Assembly: GCF_023544445.1 (NCBI RefSeq)
Contig: NZ_JALPVJ010000015.1
Span: forward strand, 62,001-126,000
Length of the DNA stretch: 64,000 bases
Source of the DNA: Actinoplanes sp. M2I2
GTDB lineage: Bacteria; Actinomycetota; Actinomycetes; Mycobacteriales; Micromonosporaceae
Direction: 5' to 3'
The notes beneath the pieces are model-generated. The model was not told the origin of the DNA, ran no database searches, and was given only the letters and a program-made list of their open reading frames with translations. Below, piece after piece: positions 26,657 through 34,493 of the stretch. Position 1 is the first letter of the stretch; every line of letters starts with the position of its first letter. Both the position numbers and the translations under genes were made by a program.

Positions 26657-28132
26657 ATGCGTAGGTCTGCTTACCGCCGCGCGGCCGCCACGCCGTCGGG
26701 ACGCAACCGACGGTTGTTCGCGGTCGGAGCCGTGATCACCGCCCTGGGTGCAGCCGTCGGCTTCGCCCAGATCTCGGGCGCCGCCGAGAACGACCTGCCC
26801 GAGGGCAGCGGAGTCGGCAAGGTCGTGAACGGCCAGGTGATCCTGACCGACACGTGCGTCGACAGCAATCTGGCCGCGCACGACGGCTTCCAGCTGGGCA
26901 GTCGCTGTGTCTCCACCGAGTTCGGTGAGGTCGGCGAGGCCAAGGACAACCCGACCCTGCTCATCACCGAGGCGCCGCAGCAGGTGGCGCCCAACACCCC
27001 GTTCTCGCTGAAGATCAGCACCCGCAACCTGATCCGGGACCGCTTCCTCGCGGCCGGCAAGGGCGGCTACTACGTGGAGAGCTCGGTCCTGCGGGACGGT
27101 CTGGTCCGCGGCCACTTCCACACGGCCTGCCGCATGCTCGACAACACGAACGAGGCGCCCGCGCCCGAGCCGGTGCCGGCGTTCTTCGTGGCCACTGAGG
27201 ACAGCAAGGGCGGCTCCTCCCCCGACGAGGTGGTCATCCAGGTGCCGGGCGTGCCCAGCGAGGGCACCGCGCAGTGCGCCTCGTGGGCCGGCGACGGCTC
27301 CCACCGCGTCCCGATGATGGTGCGGGCCAACCAGACCCCCGCGATCGATTCCGTACGCATCACCGTCCGCAACGGCGGCGCTGACAACGGCGGCGGCGAC
27401 AACGGCGGTGGCGACAACGGCGGCAACCCCGGCGGTGGCGGCGACAACGGCGGCAACCCCGGTGGCGGCGACAACGGTGGCAACCCCGGCGGTGGCGACA
27501 ACGGTGGCAACCCTGGCGGCGGCGACAACGGTGGCAACCCTGGCGGCGGCGACAACGGTGGGGCGCCGGGCAACCCCGGCGGCACCGTCGCGCCGACCAA
27601 GCCCCCGGTGGCCACCCCCACCACGCCGACGGTGAAGGACGAATTCACCCCTGACCCGACCAAGCCGGCCACCACCCCGACGAAGCCGACCAAGCCGGCG
27701 ACCGGCGGCAACACCAGTAACGGCAACACCGGCGGCAACGGCAACACCGGCAACGGCAACGGCAACAGCGGTGACAACGGCAACGAGAACGCCGGCGAAA
27801 CCGAGTCGGGCTCGAACGAGGGCACCGGCGGCGACACCCCGCCCACGACGAAGGCTCCCAAGCCCAAGCCGTCCAAGAGCGGCGCGGCCGGCGCCACCGA
27901 CTACACCTACGACGACGGCCAGTTCAACTCGGGCAACAAGGCCCCGGTGGCCGACCAGGTCGCCCAGGTGCAGGCGGAAAGCGCCAAGAAGAACGACGAC
28001 GGAAGCCTGCTCGCCAAGACCGGCTCCAACACGGTAGCCATGGTCGGCGGGGCCGCCGTCCTCCTGATGATCGGCCTGATCATCATGGCGCTGACCCGGC
28101 GCCGGCGCCTCCCGGGCAGCACCTGGGAGTAG
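26657..28132 (+). CDS. Sortase-anchored (LAxTG) Gly/Asn-repeat surface protein
   Basis: 491 residues. An Arg-rich start and hydrophobic helix (about 20-40) form an export signal. Residues about 45-240 are a globular domain with six or so cysteines (TDTC, SRCVS, TACR, TAQCASW) and no family I recognise. Residues about 240-310 repeat GGDNGGNPG; a Pro/Thr then Gly/Asn stalk follows; the C terminus has LAKTG, a hydrophobic span and RRRR, the class E sortase pattern (LAxTG). So the globular head is displayed on a flexible stalk attached to peptidoglycan. ATG at 26657 has GAGGT upstream. The sortase itself is not in the window. Confidence 0.82.
   Translation: MRRSAYRRAAATPSGRNRRLFAVGAVITALGAAVGFAQISGAAENDLPEGSGVGKVVNGQVILTDTCVDSNLAAHDGFQLGSRCVSTEFGEVGEAKDNPTLLITEAPQQVAPNTPFSLKISTRNLIRDRFLAAGKGGYYVESSVLRDGLVRGHFHTACRMLDNTNEAPAPEPVPAFFVATEDSKGGSSPDEVVIQVPGVPSEGTAQCASWAGDGSHRVPMMVRANQTPAIDSVRITVRNGGADNGGGDNGGGDNGGNPGGGGDNGGNPGGGDNGGNPGGGDNGGNPGGGDNGGNPGGGDNGGAPGNPGGTVAPTKPPVATPTTPTVKDEFTPDPTKPATTPTKPTKPATGGNTSNGNTGGNGNTGNGNGNSGDNGNENAGETESGSNEGTGGDTPPTTKAPKPKPSKSGAAGATDYTYDDGQFNSGNKAPVADQVAQVQAESAKKNDDGSLLAKTGSNTVAMVGGAAVLLMIGLIIMALTRRRRLPGSTWE
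27373..27570 (+). repeat. Gly-Gly-Asp-Asn-Gly-Gly repeats in surface-protein stalk
   Basis: Imperfect tandem DNA units of 15-27 bases built from GGCGGCGACAACGG encode GGGDNGGNP motifs. They form the first part of the wall-spanning stalk of the LAxTG protein. Synonymous codon changes between units show they are not all recent copies. Confidence 0.85.
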
Positions 28133-28150
28133 GCACTCAGCAATCGCGAA

Positions 28151-28180
28151 GGGCGGCCCGCACGAGCGGGCCGCCCTTTT
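28151..28180 (+). terminator. Rho-independent terminator
   Basis: A 10-bp stem GGGCGGCCCG with a 6-base loop and its complement is followed by TTTT, 18 bases after the stop of the LAxTG protein gene. Confidence 0.88.
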
Positions 28181-28234
28181 CGTGCCCACGGCCTGAGGAC
28201 CGGCATACCGGGCTCGCCGACCGGCGAGCCGAAG

Positions 28235-28253
28235 TGAGGGTAGCCTTACCAAC
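28235..28253 (+). promoter_or_regulatory. Iron box (IdeR/DmdR1-type operator)
   Basis: The 19 bases TGAGGGTAGCCTTACCAAC match the actinobacterial iron box TTAGGTTAGSCTAACCTAA at about 14 of 19 positions, with the central TAGSCT well kept. It ends 32 bases before the siderophore-interacting protein ATG, the normal place for iron-dependent repression. Confidence 0.75.
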
Positions 28254-28285
28254 CGGCAACCGCCGCACAAGGAAGAGGGTTCAGC

Positions 28286-29116
28286 ATGGCGAACAGGCCG
28301 GCACGAGCGGCGACCGAGGCCGTCGTCACCCGGGTGGAGCAGCTCACCCCGCACATGGTCCGGGTGGTCCTCGGCGGCGAGGCGCTCAAGAGCATCGAGG
28401 CGGGCGCCTATACCGACCACTACGTGAAGGCCCTCTTCCCGCTGCCCGGGGTCACCTATCCCGAGCCGTTCGACATGGGCCAGATCCGCGAGACGCTGCC
28501 CCGGGCGGACTGGCCAGCCGTCCGGACGTACACGGTCCGCAAGTGGCTTCCCGAGATCCCCGAGATGTGGGTCGACTTCGTCGTGCACGGCGACGAGGGC
28601 ATCGCCGGGCCGTGGGCCGTCGGGGCCAAGCCCGGCGACCCGTTCCGCTTCATGGGTCCCGGCGGCGGTTACACCCCCGCCGCCGACAGCGACTGGCACC
28701 TTCTCGCCGGGGACGAGAGCGCCCTGCCGGCCATCGCCGCCGCGCTCGAGGGCATGCCCGCCGGCGCTTCCGTACGCGCGTTCATCGAGATCGACAACGC
28801 CGACGAGGAGCAGAAGCTCGAAGCCTCCGACGACGCCGAGATCACCTGGCTGCACCGCGACGGGCGGCCCGTCGGGGAGGCGCTGATCGAGGCCGTCCGC
28901 GGCTACGAGTTCCCGGCCGGCCGGATGCAGGCGTTCGTGCACGGCGAGGCGAACTTCGTCAAGGACCTGCGCCGCTATCTGAAGGTGGAGCGGGCCATCC
29001 CGATGGACCAGCTGTCGATCTCGGGCTACTGGCGGCGCGGCCTGAACGAGGACGGCTGGCAGTCGTCCAAGCGCGAGTGGAACCAGCAGGTGGAACAGGA
29101 GCAGGACCAGGTGTGA
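28286..29116 (+). CDS. Siderophore-interacting protein (FAD/NAD(P)H ferric-siderophore reductase)
   Basis: 276 residues of the ViuB/SIP family. The FAD part has VRTYTVRKW (RTYT flavin motif) and FVVHGDEGIAGPWA; the NAD(P) part has WHLLAGDESALPAIAAALE and GYWRRGLNEDGW at the C terminus. Such proteins reduce iron from imported ferric siderophores in the cytoplasm. ATG at 28286 follows GGAAGAGGG-type sequence. The iron box just upstream indicates repression by iron-loaded IdeR/DmdR. The MFS gene follows after 31 bases and may be cotranscribed. Confidence 0.93.
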   Translation: MANRPARAATEAVVTRVEQLTPHMVRVVLGGEALKSIEAGAYTDHYVKALFPLPGVTYPEPFDMGQIRETLPRADWPAVRTYTVRKWLPEIPEMWVDFVVHGDEGIAGPWAVGAKPGDPFRFMGPGGGYTPAADSDWHLLAGDESALPAIAAALEGMPAGASVRAFIEIDNADEEQKLEASDDAEITWLHRDGRPVGEALIEAVRGYEFPAGRMQAFVHGEANFVKDLRRYLKVERAIPMDQLSISGYWRRGLNEDGWQSSKREWNQQVEQEQDQV

Positions 29117-29147
29117 CCCGGATCTTCGGGCAGTCGATGATGTGTAA

Positions 29148-30338
29148 GTGGTGACTGCCCCTGAAGACCTGACCAGAAAGAGCAGCCGCGCGGTCGCGCT
29201 GGTGGCCCTGCTGCTGGCCGCGGTGAACCTGCGGCTGGCCGTGACCAGCGTCGGCCCGGTGCTGGACGAGCTGCGCGACGGGCTCGCCATGAGCTCGACC
29301 GTCGCCGGGCTGCTGGCTTCCGTACCGGTGGTCTGCTTCGCCGCGGTCGGCCTGACGGCGCCGCGCCTGGCCCGGCGGTTCGGTGCGTCGCGGGTGATCC
29401 TGGTCGGGCTGGTGGTGCTCGCCGCCGGTCTCGCGGTGCGGCCGTTCGCTCCCGGCACGGCCCTGTTCCTTCTGCTCAGCCTGGTCGCGCTGGCCGGGAT
29501 CGCGGTGGTCAACGTGCTGCTGCCCTCGGTCGTCAAGGATCGCTTCCCGGACCGCGTCGGGGCCACCACCGGCCTCTACACCGTGGCGCTCAACGTCGGC
29601 GCCACCGCCGCGGCCGCCACGACCGTTCCGCTCACCACCAACGCCTTCGGCGGCGACTGGCGGCTGGGCCTGGCCTGCTGGGCCGTGGTCGCCGTGCTGG
29701 CCGTGCCCTCGTGGCTGCCGCTGGCCCGCGAGCCGGTCGCGCGGCCCGCCGAGGTCCGGACCGAGGATCTCGTACGGGTGGGCCGGAACCCCGTCGCCTG
29801 GGCGCTGGCGGTCTATTTCGGCATGCAGTCCACCTCGGCGTACGTGATCATCGGTTGGCTCCCCCAGATCTACCGCGACGCCGGCGTCTCGGCCGAGCAG
29901 GCCGGCCTCCTGTTCGCCGCGACGTCGTTCCTCGGTGTGCCGCTGGGCTTCGGGTTGTCGGCCTTCGCCGGCCGGATGCGCTCGCAGAGCTGGATAGCGG
30001 TCGGCCTGGGCGTCTTCGGGTTCGCCGGCTACGGCGGCCTCTGGTACGACCCCGCGGCCGCGCCCTGGCTGTGGGCCGTGTTCCTGGGCATCGTCAACAC
30101 CGCGTTCCCGCTGGTGCTGACAATGATCGCGCTGCGCGGCCGCACCCCCGCGACGGTGGTCCGCCTGTCGGCCTTCGCCCAGAGCGTCGGCTACATCTTC
30201 GCCATCCCCGGCCCGTTCCTGGTCGGCGCCCTGCACGACGCCACCGACGGCTGGCGGGCCCCGCTGGTGCTGATGATCTGCCTGATGGTCCCCCAGATCA
30301 TCGCCGGCTACCTGGCGGGCCGCGACCGCCAGATCTGA
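29148..30338 (+). CDS. MFS transporter, CynX/NimT-like
   Basis: 396 residues with 12 hydrophobic segments, opening VALLLAAVNLRLAVTSVGPVL, a pattern typical of the CynX/NimT (cyanate/nitroimidazole) branch. ARRFGASRVI is the loop 2-3 motif. Substrate unknown. GTG at 29148 or 29151 could start it; neither has a strong ribosome site, and a short gap from the iron-controlled gene upstream suggests readthrough. It might export a siderophore or be unrelated. Confidence 0.8.
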   Translation: MVTAPEDLTRKSSRAVALVALLLAAVNLRLAVTSVGPVLDELRDGLAMSSTVAGLLASVPVVCFAAVGLTAPRLARRFGASRVILVGLVVLAAGLAVRPFAPGTALFLLLSLVALAGIAVVNVLLPSVVKDRFPDRVGATTGLYTVALNVGATAAAATTVPLTTNAFGGDWRLGLACWAVVAVLAVPSWLPLAREPVARPAEVRTEDLVRVGRNPVAWALAVYFGMQSTSAYVIIGWLPQIYRDAGVSAEQAGLLFAATSFLGVPLGFGLSAFAGRMRSQSWIAVGLGVFGFAGYGGLWYDPAAAPWLWAVFLGIVNTAFPLVLTMIALRGRTPATVVRLSAFAQSVGYIFAIPGPFLVGALHDATDGWRAPLVLMICLMVPQIIAGYLAGRDRQI

Positions 30339-30360
30339 CCGCCCTCGCCTGTGGACAACG

Positions 30361-31010
30361 CGACGCACTCGTCGCCGCGATGCCCTACAGCCAGGGCCAA
30401 GAAAGCCTGAAGTATCAGCGCGTCGACGAGGCGATCGTTGTGCACAAGTCGTGCCAACACGGTCTTCCTGGTACCGATCGCGCGGTGATCGCGCTGGTCA
30501 CGGCGTGGTTCTTTCGTCTTCGCCGAGACGTAACGATCGCAGGCGTCGCCTAACTCGGCCGGCGAGGATCACACCGAGCTTGGGCTGAAACCTGATCAGC
30601 TCAGCGTCCGGGTGACGGCCAATATGGGCCTTCACCTGGCCTTGCAACGCCTTCAACTGCGTGTTGAGCGTTTCCGACAAAGCGACCAGCACCCGGACCG
30701 AGGCGGCGTTGACGACCGCCGGTTGCGTGAGTTGCTCGCCGCGCAGCATTGCCTGGATCACCGCCGCCTTGCCCTCGATGTCATGACGGTGAGCACGCAG
30801 CAGGGCCGCGCCGATCGGAGTGATACTCAACGGGCCGCACTGTCCGGGGTCGGGGCCTTGGCCGGCGACTCGAGGGTGACAGCGGCGCTGAAGTCGGCCA
30901 AGGCGGTCAGCGCGGCCGGGAAGCACTCCCGCAGAGCGTGACGTAGCCGCTCTCTGTGGCAGGTCCGCTCCCAGATCAACGTCTTGTGCTCATCAGGGCG
31001 AGGGAGGCGG
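30361..31010 (-). pseudogene. Degenerate IS110-family transposase
   Basis: Three reading frames on the minus strand each match a successive part of an IS110-type transposase: DEHKTLIWERTCHRERLRHAL (about 31000-30830), ALQGQVKAHIGRHPDAELI and LGVILAGRV (about 30830-30540), then RKTVLARLVHNDRLVDALI (about 30460-30370). The order is right, so at least two frameshifts have split one gene. The N-terminal DEDD catalytic half is absent. No terminal repeats or full element remain. Inactive relic between the MFS and methyltransferase genes. Confidence 0.85.
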
Positions 31011-31096
31011 TGGCTCACCCGAAGATCGGCAACGCAAGAACGACAAGCCGAGCCGGGGCAGTCGATTACGGCGCTCGGGTGCGGCAGAGTCGGGCC

Positions 31097-31873
31097 ATGG
31101 GCAACGAGGTCTGGGAGGTCGGCGACGCCTACGAGGCGTACGTCGGCCGGTGGAGCCGCAAGGTGGCCGCCGAGTTCGTCCGATGGCTGGCCGTCCCGCC
31201 CGGCGGCCGGTGGCTCGACGCGGGTTGCGGCACCGGCGCGCTCACCGAGGCGATCTTCGGCAGCGCCGACCCGGGCGCGGTGACCGGCGTCGACCCGTCG
31301 CGCGGGTTTCTGCGGCAGGCTCCGGCGCGGGCCACCCGAGTGGCCGGGGACGCGGCCGCCCTGCCGCTGGGTGACGGCCGCTTCGACGCCGTCGTCAGCG
31401 GCCTGGCGCTCAACTTCGTGCCGCGCCCGGCCGACGCGATCGCCGAGTTCGCCCGCGTTGCGCGGTCCGGTGCGGTCGTGGCCTCGTACGTCTGGGACTA
31501 CGCGGCCGGAATGCGCATGATGCGCTACTTCTGGGACGCCGCCGCCGCAGTCGTCCCGTCCGCCGCCGACCGGGACGAGGGCCCGCGCTTCCCGATCTGT
31601 CGCGAGCCCGTCCTCCGGGCCGCCTGGGCCGCGGCCGGACTGCACGACGTCACCGCCCGGTCGATCGAGATCCCCACGGTCTTCCGGGACTTCGACGACT
31701 TCTGGCGCCCCTTCCTGGGCGGTCAGGGAGCAGCGCCGGCCTATCTGGCCACCCTCCCCGGCGCCGACCAGGCCGAGATCCGCGAACGGCTGCGCGCGAG
31801 CCTGCCGGTCTCCCCCAGCGGCGCCATTGCCCTGACCGCCGCCGCCTGGGCGGTCCGCGGCCACGCCGCCTGA
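31097..31873 (+). CDS. Class I SAM-dependent methyltransferase
   Basis: 258 residues. Starts MGNEVWEVGDAYEAYVGRWS; motif I is WLDAGCGTGALTEAI, followed by GVDPSRGFL (motif II), GDAAALPLGDGRFDAVVSGL and LNFVPRPADA. This is the UbiE/Methyltransf_11 pattern for small-molecule methylation; substrate unknown. ATG at 31097 is chosen because similarity starts there; the frame upstream runs through IS110 debris. No clear ribosome site is visible. Confidence 0.85.
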   Translation: MGNEVWEVGDAYEAYVGRWSRKVAAEFVRWLAVPPGGRWLDAGCGTGALTEAIFGSADPGAVTGVDPSRGFLRQAPARATRVAGDAAALPLGDGRFDAVVSGLALNFVPRPADAIAEFARVARSGAVVASYVWDYAAGMRMMRYFWDAAAAVVPSAADRDEGPRFPICREPVLRAAWAAAGLHDVTARSIEIPTVFRDFDDFWRPFLGGQGAAPAYLATLPGADQAEIRERLRASLPVSPSGAIALTAAAWAVRGHAA

Positions 31874-31886
31874 CCCGGGCGCCCGG

Positions 31887-31950
31887 GCCGGCGACCCAGA
31901 CGGCCGGCGACCCAGGCGGCCGGCGACCCAGGCGGCCGGCGGCCCAGGCG
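31887..31950. repeat. Four 16-bp tandem repeats
   Basis: GCCGGCGACCCAGGCG-type units start at 31887, 31903, 31919 and 31935, between two converging genes. Non-coding; related shorter GCGACGTGACTCAGGCG units continue to the next gene end. Confidence 0.85.
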
Positions 31951-31960
31951 GCGACGTGAC

Positions 31961-32914
31961 TCAGGCGGCGAGGTGACTCAACCCGGTCGGAGCGCGGTCC
32001 GCGAACCGCCAGCGGATCCGGATCTGGCTGGTCAGCAGCAACTCACGCAGCCGGAGCGTGTAGACGACGGTTCCGTTCTCCCCGGGCGACTCGGTCGGCG
32101 AGAACCCCTTGATCCCCGCGTACGAGAGGCTCTCGGCACTCACCTCGGCGCCCAGCGAGGCCGGCAGCCGCAACGACATCGTCAGCGCCCTGGTCGGGAA
32201 ACGAATGTCGCGCTGGAACCACTGACCCCACAGGCTGGCCGGCACGCGGTAGGAATACGTCACCCGCGTGCGCTCGCCCGGGTAGAGCGGGAACCGGGCC
32301 CGCGCGTTGCCGAAGACCAGAATCATCTTGAGGTACGCATCGGAGGAGCGCGTCACCCGCACCTCCATCGGCTCGGGGCGGTCATCGCCCGCGGAAGCCT
32401 CGAAGTCGAGATCGGAGAGCTGCAGCGGGCTTTCCTGGTAGAGCCGGCGGGACACGCCGGGCTGGTCGGGGAAGCGGTCGACGTCGACGCGCACGGGATA
32501 ACACGTGACCGGCCTGTCCCCGACATTGCGGACGAACCGCTCGACCTTCGCGAAGTACCACCCGTCGGCGTACGTCAGGGTGGCGTTCTCCTCCTCGATG
32601 ACGAGCGTGGCGGGCAGCATCGGGCTGGGCTCGTAGTCGCTGCGGACGACCGGGACGGGTGCGGGCTCGCCGGCAGCCTGCCGGCACTGCTCGTACCGCG
32701 AGATGATCTCTCCTCCGCTCGCCAGGACCGCCTCGGCGCGGCCGGCGAACTCGAAGGTCGGGTGGTGGCGCAGGCTCTCCACATGGCTGATGTACGACGG
32801 GTGGTAGCCCATCGACGCGGCGAGCTGCTTCTTGGACAGGCCGCGACGCGTACGCCAGTCGGTGAGCACCTGGGCGAACGCGGTGCGGGCCGCGAGCTCG
32901 AGTTGTGAGGTCAT
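31961..32914 (-). CDS. XRE-type HTH protein with unknown C-terminal beta domain
   Basis: 317 residues. Residues about 11-70 are a helix-turn-helix (FAQVLTDWRTRRGLSKKQLAASMGYHPS; SYISHVE recognition helix). After a short linker (about 70-95) comes a roughly 220-residue, mostly beta C-terminal region (LTYADGWYFAKVERFVRNVG ... VTYSYRVPASLWGQWFQRDI) that I do not recognise; it may be a ligand- or protein-binding sensor. ATG at 32914 has AGGAG seven bases upstream. It stands alone; what it regulates is not visible. Confidence 0.78.
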   Translation of the reverse strand: MTSQLELAARTAFAQVLTDWRTRRGLSKKQLAASMGYHPSYISHVESLRHHPTFEFAGRAEAVLASGGEIISRYEQCRQAAGEPAPVPVVRSDYEPSPMLPATLVIEEENATLTYADGWYFAKVERFVRNVGDRPVTCYPVRVDVDRFPDQPGVSRRLYQESPLQLSDLDFEASAGDDRPEPMEVRVTRSSDAYLKMILVFGNARARFPLYPGERTRVTYSYRVPASLWGQWFQRDIRFPTRALTMSLRLPASLGAEVSAESLSYAGIKGFSPTESPGENGTVVYTLRLRELLLTSQIRIRWRFADRAPTGLSHLAA

Positions 32915-33282
32915 CACACACTCCTGAAGGGACGCTGTCCGGTCATGATGCCTGACGGGATACCGCCCGGCCAGAGGAGACAGTGTCACTTTACGAATTC
33001 GTCGGGTCACGAAGAGCTATTCACCATCGTACCGTCGCGGCCCCAGCGCAAGGGTTTCCCTGGAACCGCACGGTTTGATCCACCGGTCCTGCGGGGGCCG
33101 GCGCCGATGCGCCGGCCCTGCTTCGTGTCCGGTTATCCGGACTTTCCGGTACGAACAACGCGCGCAGCGGCGGCCCGGGTAGCGACTGCGTTGCCCGGCG
33201 TTGCTTCCCGGGTCCCCTTCTTCATCCGGCCCGGCCCGGCCCGATCGGTAGCGGTGACAGACACCGACCGAGAGGGTTCACC
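32915..33282. other. 368-bp intergenic region with two hairpins
   Basis: Shared by the divergent HTH and CAP-protein genes. A perfect 10-bp stem with CGAT loop lies at 33095-33118 and a GTCCGG-TTAT-CCGGAC hairpin followed by TTT at 33127-33142. No gene is supported. The stems may belong to the CAP gene leader; no known riboswitch class fits. Confidence 0.55.
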
Positions 33283-33792
33283 TTGAAGCGTTTCGTCCGC
33301 CGCGCCGCCGTCACCGCCGCTCTGATCGCCGTCCCGACGCTGTTCGGCGCCCCCGCGTTCGCGGCCGCCACCGCCGAGGCCCCGAGGAAGACCGCCGTCG
33401 TCGACCAGGCCGCGTACGAGACCGAGGTCGTCAAGCTGACCAACGTCGAGCGCACCGCCCGCGGCTGCACGGCCCTGCGGATCGACAGCCGCCTGGTCAC
33501 CGCCGCCCGCGCGCACAGCACCGACATGGTGAAGGCCGGCTTCTTCGACCACACCGGCTCGGACGGCAGCAACTTCGTCACCCGCGAGGTCCGCGCCGGC
33601 TACCCCAAGCGCGACGCCGCCGCCGAGAACATCGCGTACGGCTACAAGACCCCGCAGCAGGTCGTGACCGCCTGGATGAACAGCACCGGCCACCGCAAGA
33701 ACATCCTGAACTGCGCCAGCACCGCCGTCGGCGTCGGCCTCGCCTACAAGTCCGGCACCCCGTACTGGACCCAGAACTTCGGCCGCAACTGA
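33283..33792 (+). CDS. Secreted CAP/SCP-domain protein (YkwD-like)
   Basis: 169 residues. Signal peptide MKRFVRRAAVTAALIAVPTLF with AFA cut, then a single CAP domain: LTNVERTARGCTALRIDSRL, AHSTDMVKAGFFDHTG (first His/Glu motif), AENIAYGYKTPQQVVTAWMNS and GHRKNILN, WTQNFG. Two Cys (about 63 and 146) probably pair. Function of bacterial CAP proteins is not well known. TTG at 33283 is supported by GAGAGGG seven bases before it. Confidence 0.9.
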   Translation: MKRFVRRAAVTAALIAVPTLFGAPAFAAATAEAPRKTAVVDQAAYETEVVKLTNVERTARGCTALRIDSRLVTAARAHSTDMVKAGFFDHTGSDGSNFVTREVRAGYPKRDAAAENIAYGYKTPQQVVTAWMNSTGHRKNILNCASTAVGVGLAYKSGTPYWTQNFGRN

Positions 33793-33806
33793 TCACTCCT
33801 GAGCAA

Positions 33807-33840
33807 GACGCCGCACAGCCTCGGCTGTGCGGCGTCTTTG
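33807..33840 (+). terminator. Rho-independent terminator
   Basis: A stem of at least 12 bp (GACGCCGCACAG and complement) around CCTCGG, followed by TTTG, 15 bases after the CAP-protein stop. Confidence 0.88.
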
Positions 33841-34175
33841 TCATGGGCGACAGGGGTCGGCGTGACCGGATACGTAAAGGATGCGGCGCCGCGAGAACGG
33901 TTCGCTTTCGATCCGTCGACCATCCCGGACGATCGGCCGACCATTATTCGGCACGATGCCGGTGGCGGCCATTAAGTTGGCGGCCGGAACATTCACCGGA
34001 ACGGGTGAGCACACGAAAATTCCGCGCCGGCGGAACGGCGCGGAAATCTGTATTCAGAGTTAGGGTGCCGCAACGCTTGGTGAGCAGTGCTACGGCACCC
34101 TCAAGCACGCACCGGAGAAGATTGACTTTGTGTAGGCACTTCCCAGCGGTGCGTGCCTATAGGTAGTCTCAGCGG
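33841..34175. other. 335-bp AT-richer intergenic region with nested inverted repeats
   Basis: No gene supported. Inverted repeats: TTCCGCGCC/GGCGCGGAA (34020-34045), AGGGTGCCG/CGGCACCCT (34062-34101), GCACGCACCG/CGGTGCGTGC (34105-34156), the last sharing bases with an alternative pair TAGGCAC/GTGCCTA (34133-34159). It could be a structured RNA or terminator cluster downstream of the DUF397 gene. Confidence 0.5.
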
Positions 34176-34403
34176 TCAGGGATGGAGGTCGAATTCGCCA
34201 TCCTTGGCCGAGTCCACAAAGGCGGACCACTCCGCGGTCGTGAACATGAGCGCAGGACCGGAGCGGTCCTTGCTGTCCCGGACGGCGACCCCCTGGTCGA
34301 CGAACGCGACCTCGACACAGTTGTTTCCACCGTTGCCGTTGCTGCGACTGGCCTTCTTCCAGACCGCGCCGGTGAGAGCAGCAGGTGGCTGGTGCGTGAG
34401 CAA
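34176..34403 (-). CDS. DUF397 protein
   Basis: 75 residues of the DUF397 family: WKKASRSNGNGGNNCVEVAF, VAVRDSKDRSGPALMF and TTAEWSAFVDSAKDGEFDL are diagnostic. In actinomycetes these small proteins are encoded next to XRE-DUF5753 regulators and act as their partners in development control. TTG at 34403 is preferred because the AAGGGGGG ribosome site lies eight bases before it; a GTG at 34412 would sit on that site. Ninety bases follow the regulator gene. Confidence 0.9.
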   Translation of the reverse strand: MLTHQPPAALTGAVWKKASRSNGNGGNNCVEVAFVDQGVAVRDSKDRSGPALMFTTAEWSAFVDSAKDGEFDLHP

Positions 34404-34493
34404 CTCAAGCACCCCCCTTCATATGCGATTGTCTTTCGGAGCAGGTTGCTCCTCGGAGCTGGTTTGCTCTTCGGAGTGGTGTTGTCTCGAGCA

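Noticed and set aside
33095..33142. c-di-AMP (ydaO) or other known riboswitch before the CAP-protein gene
   Set aside because: Hairpins are present but the conserved core of known classes is not seen.
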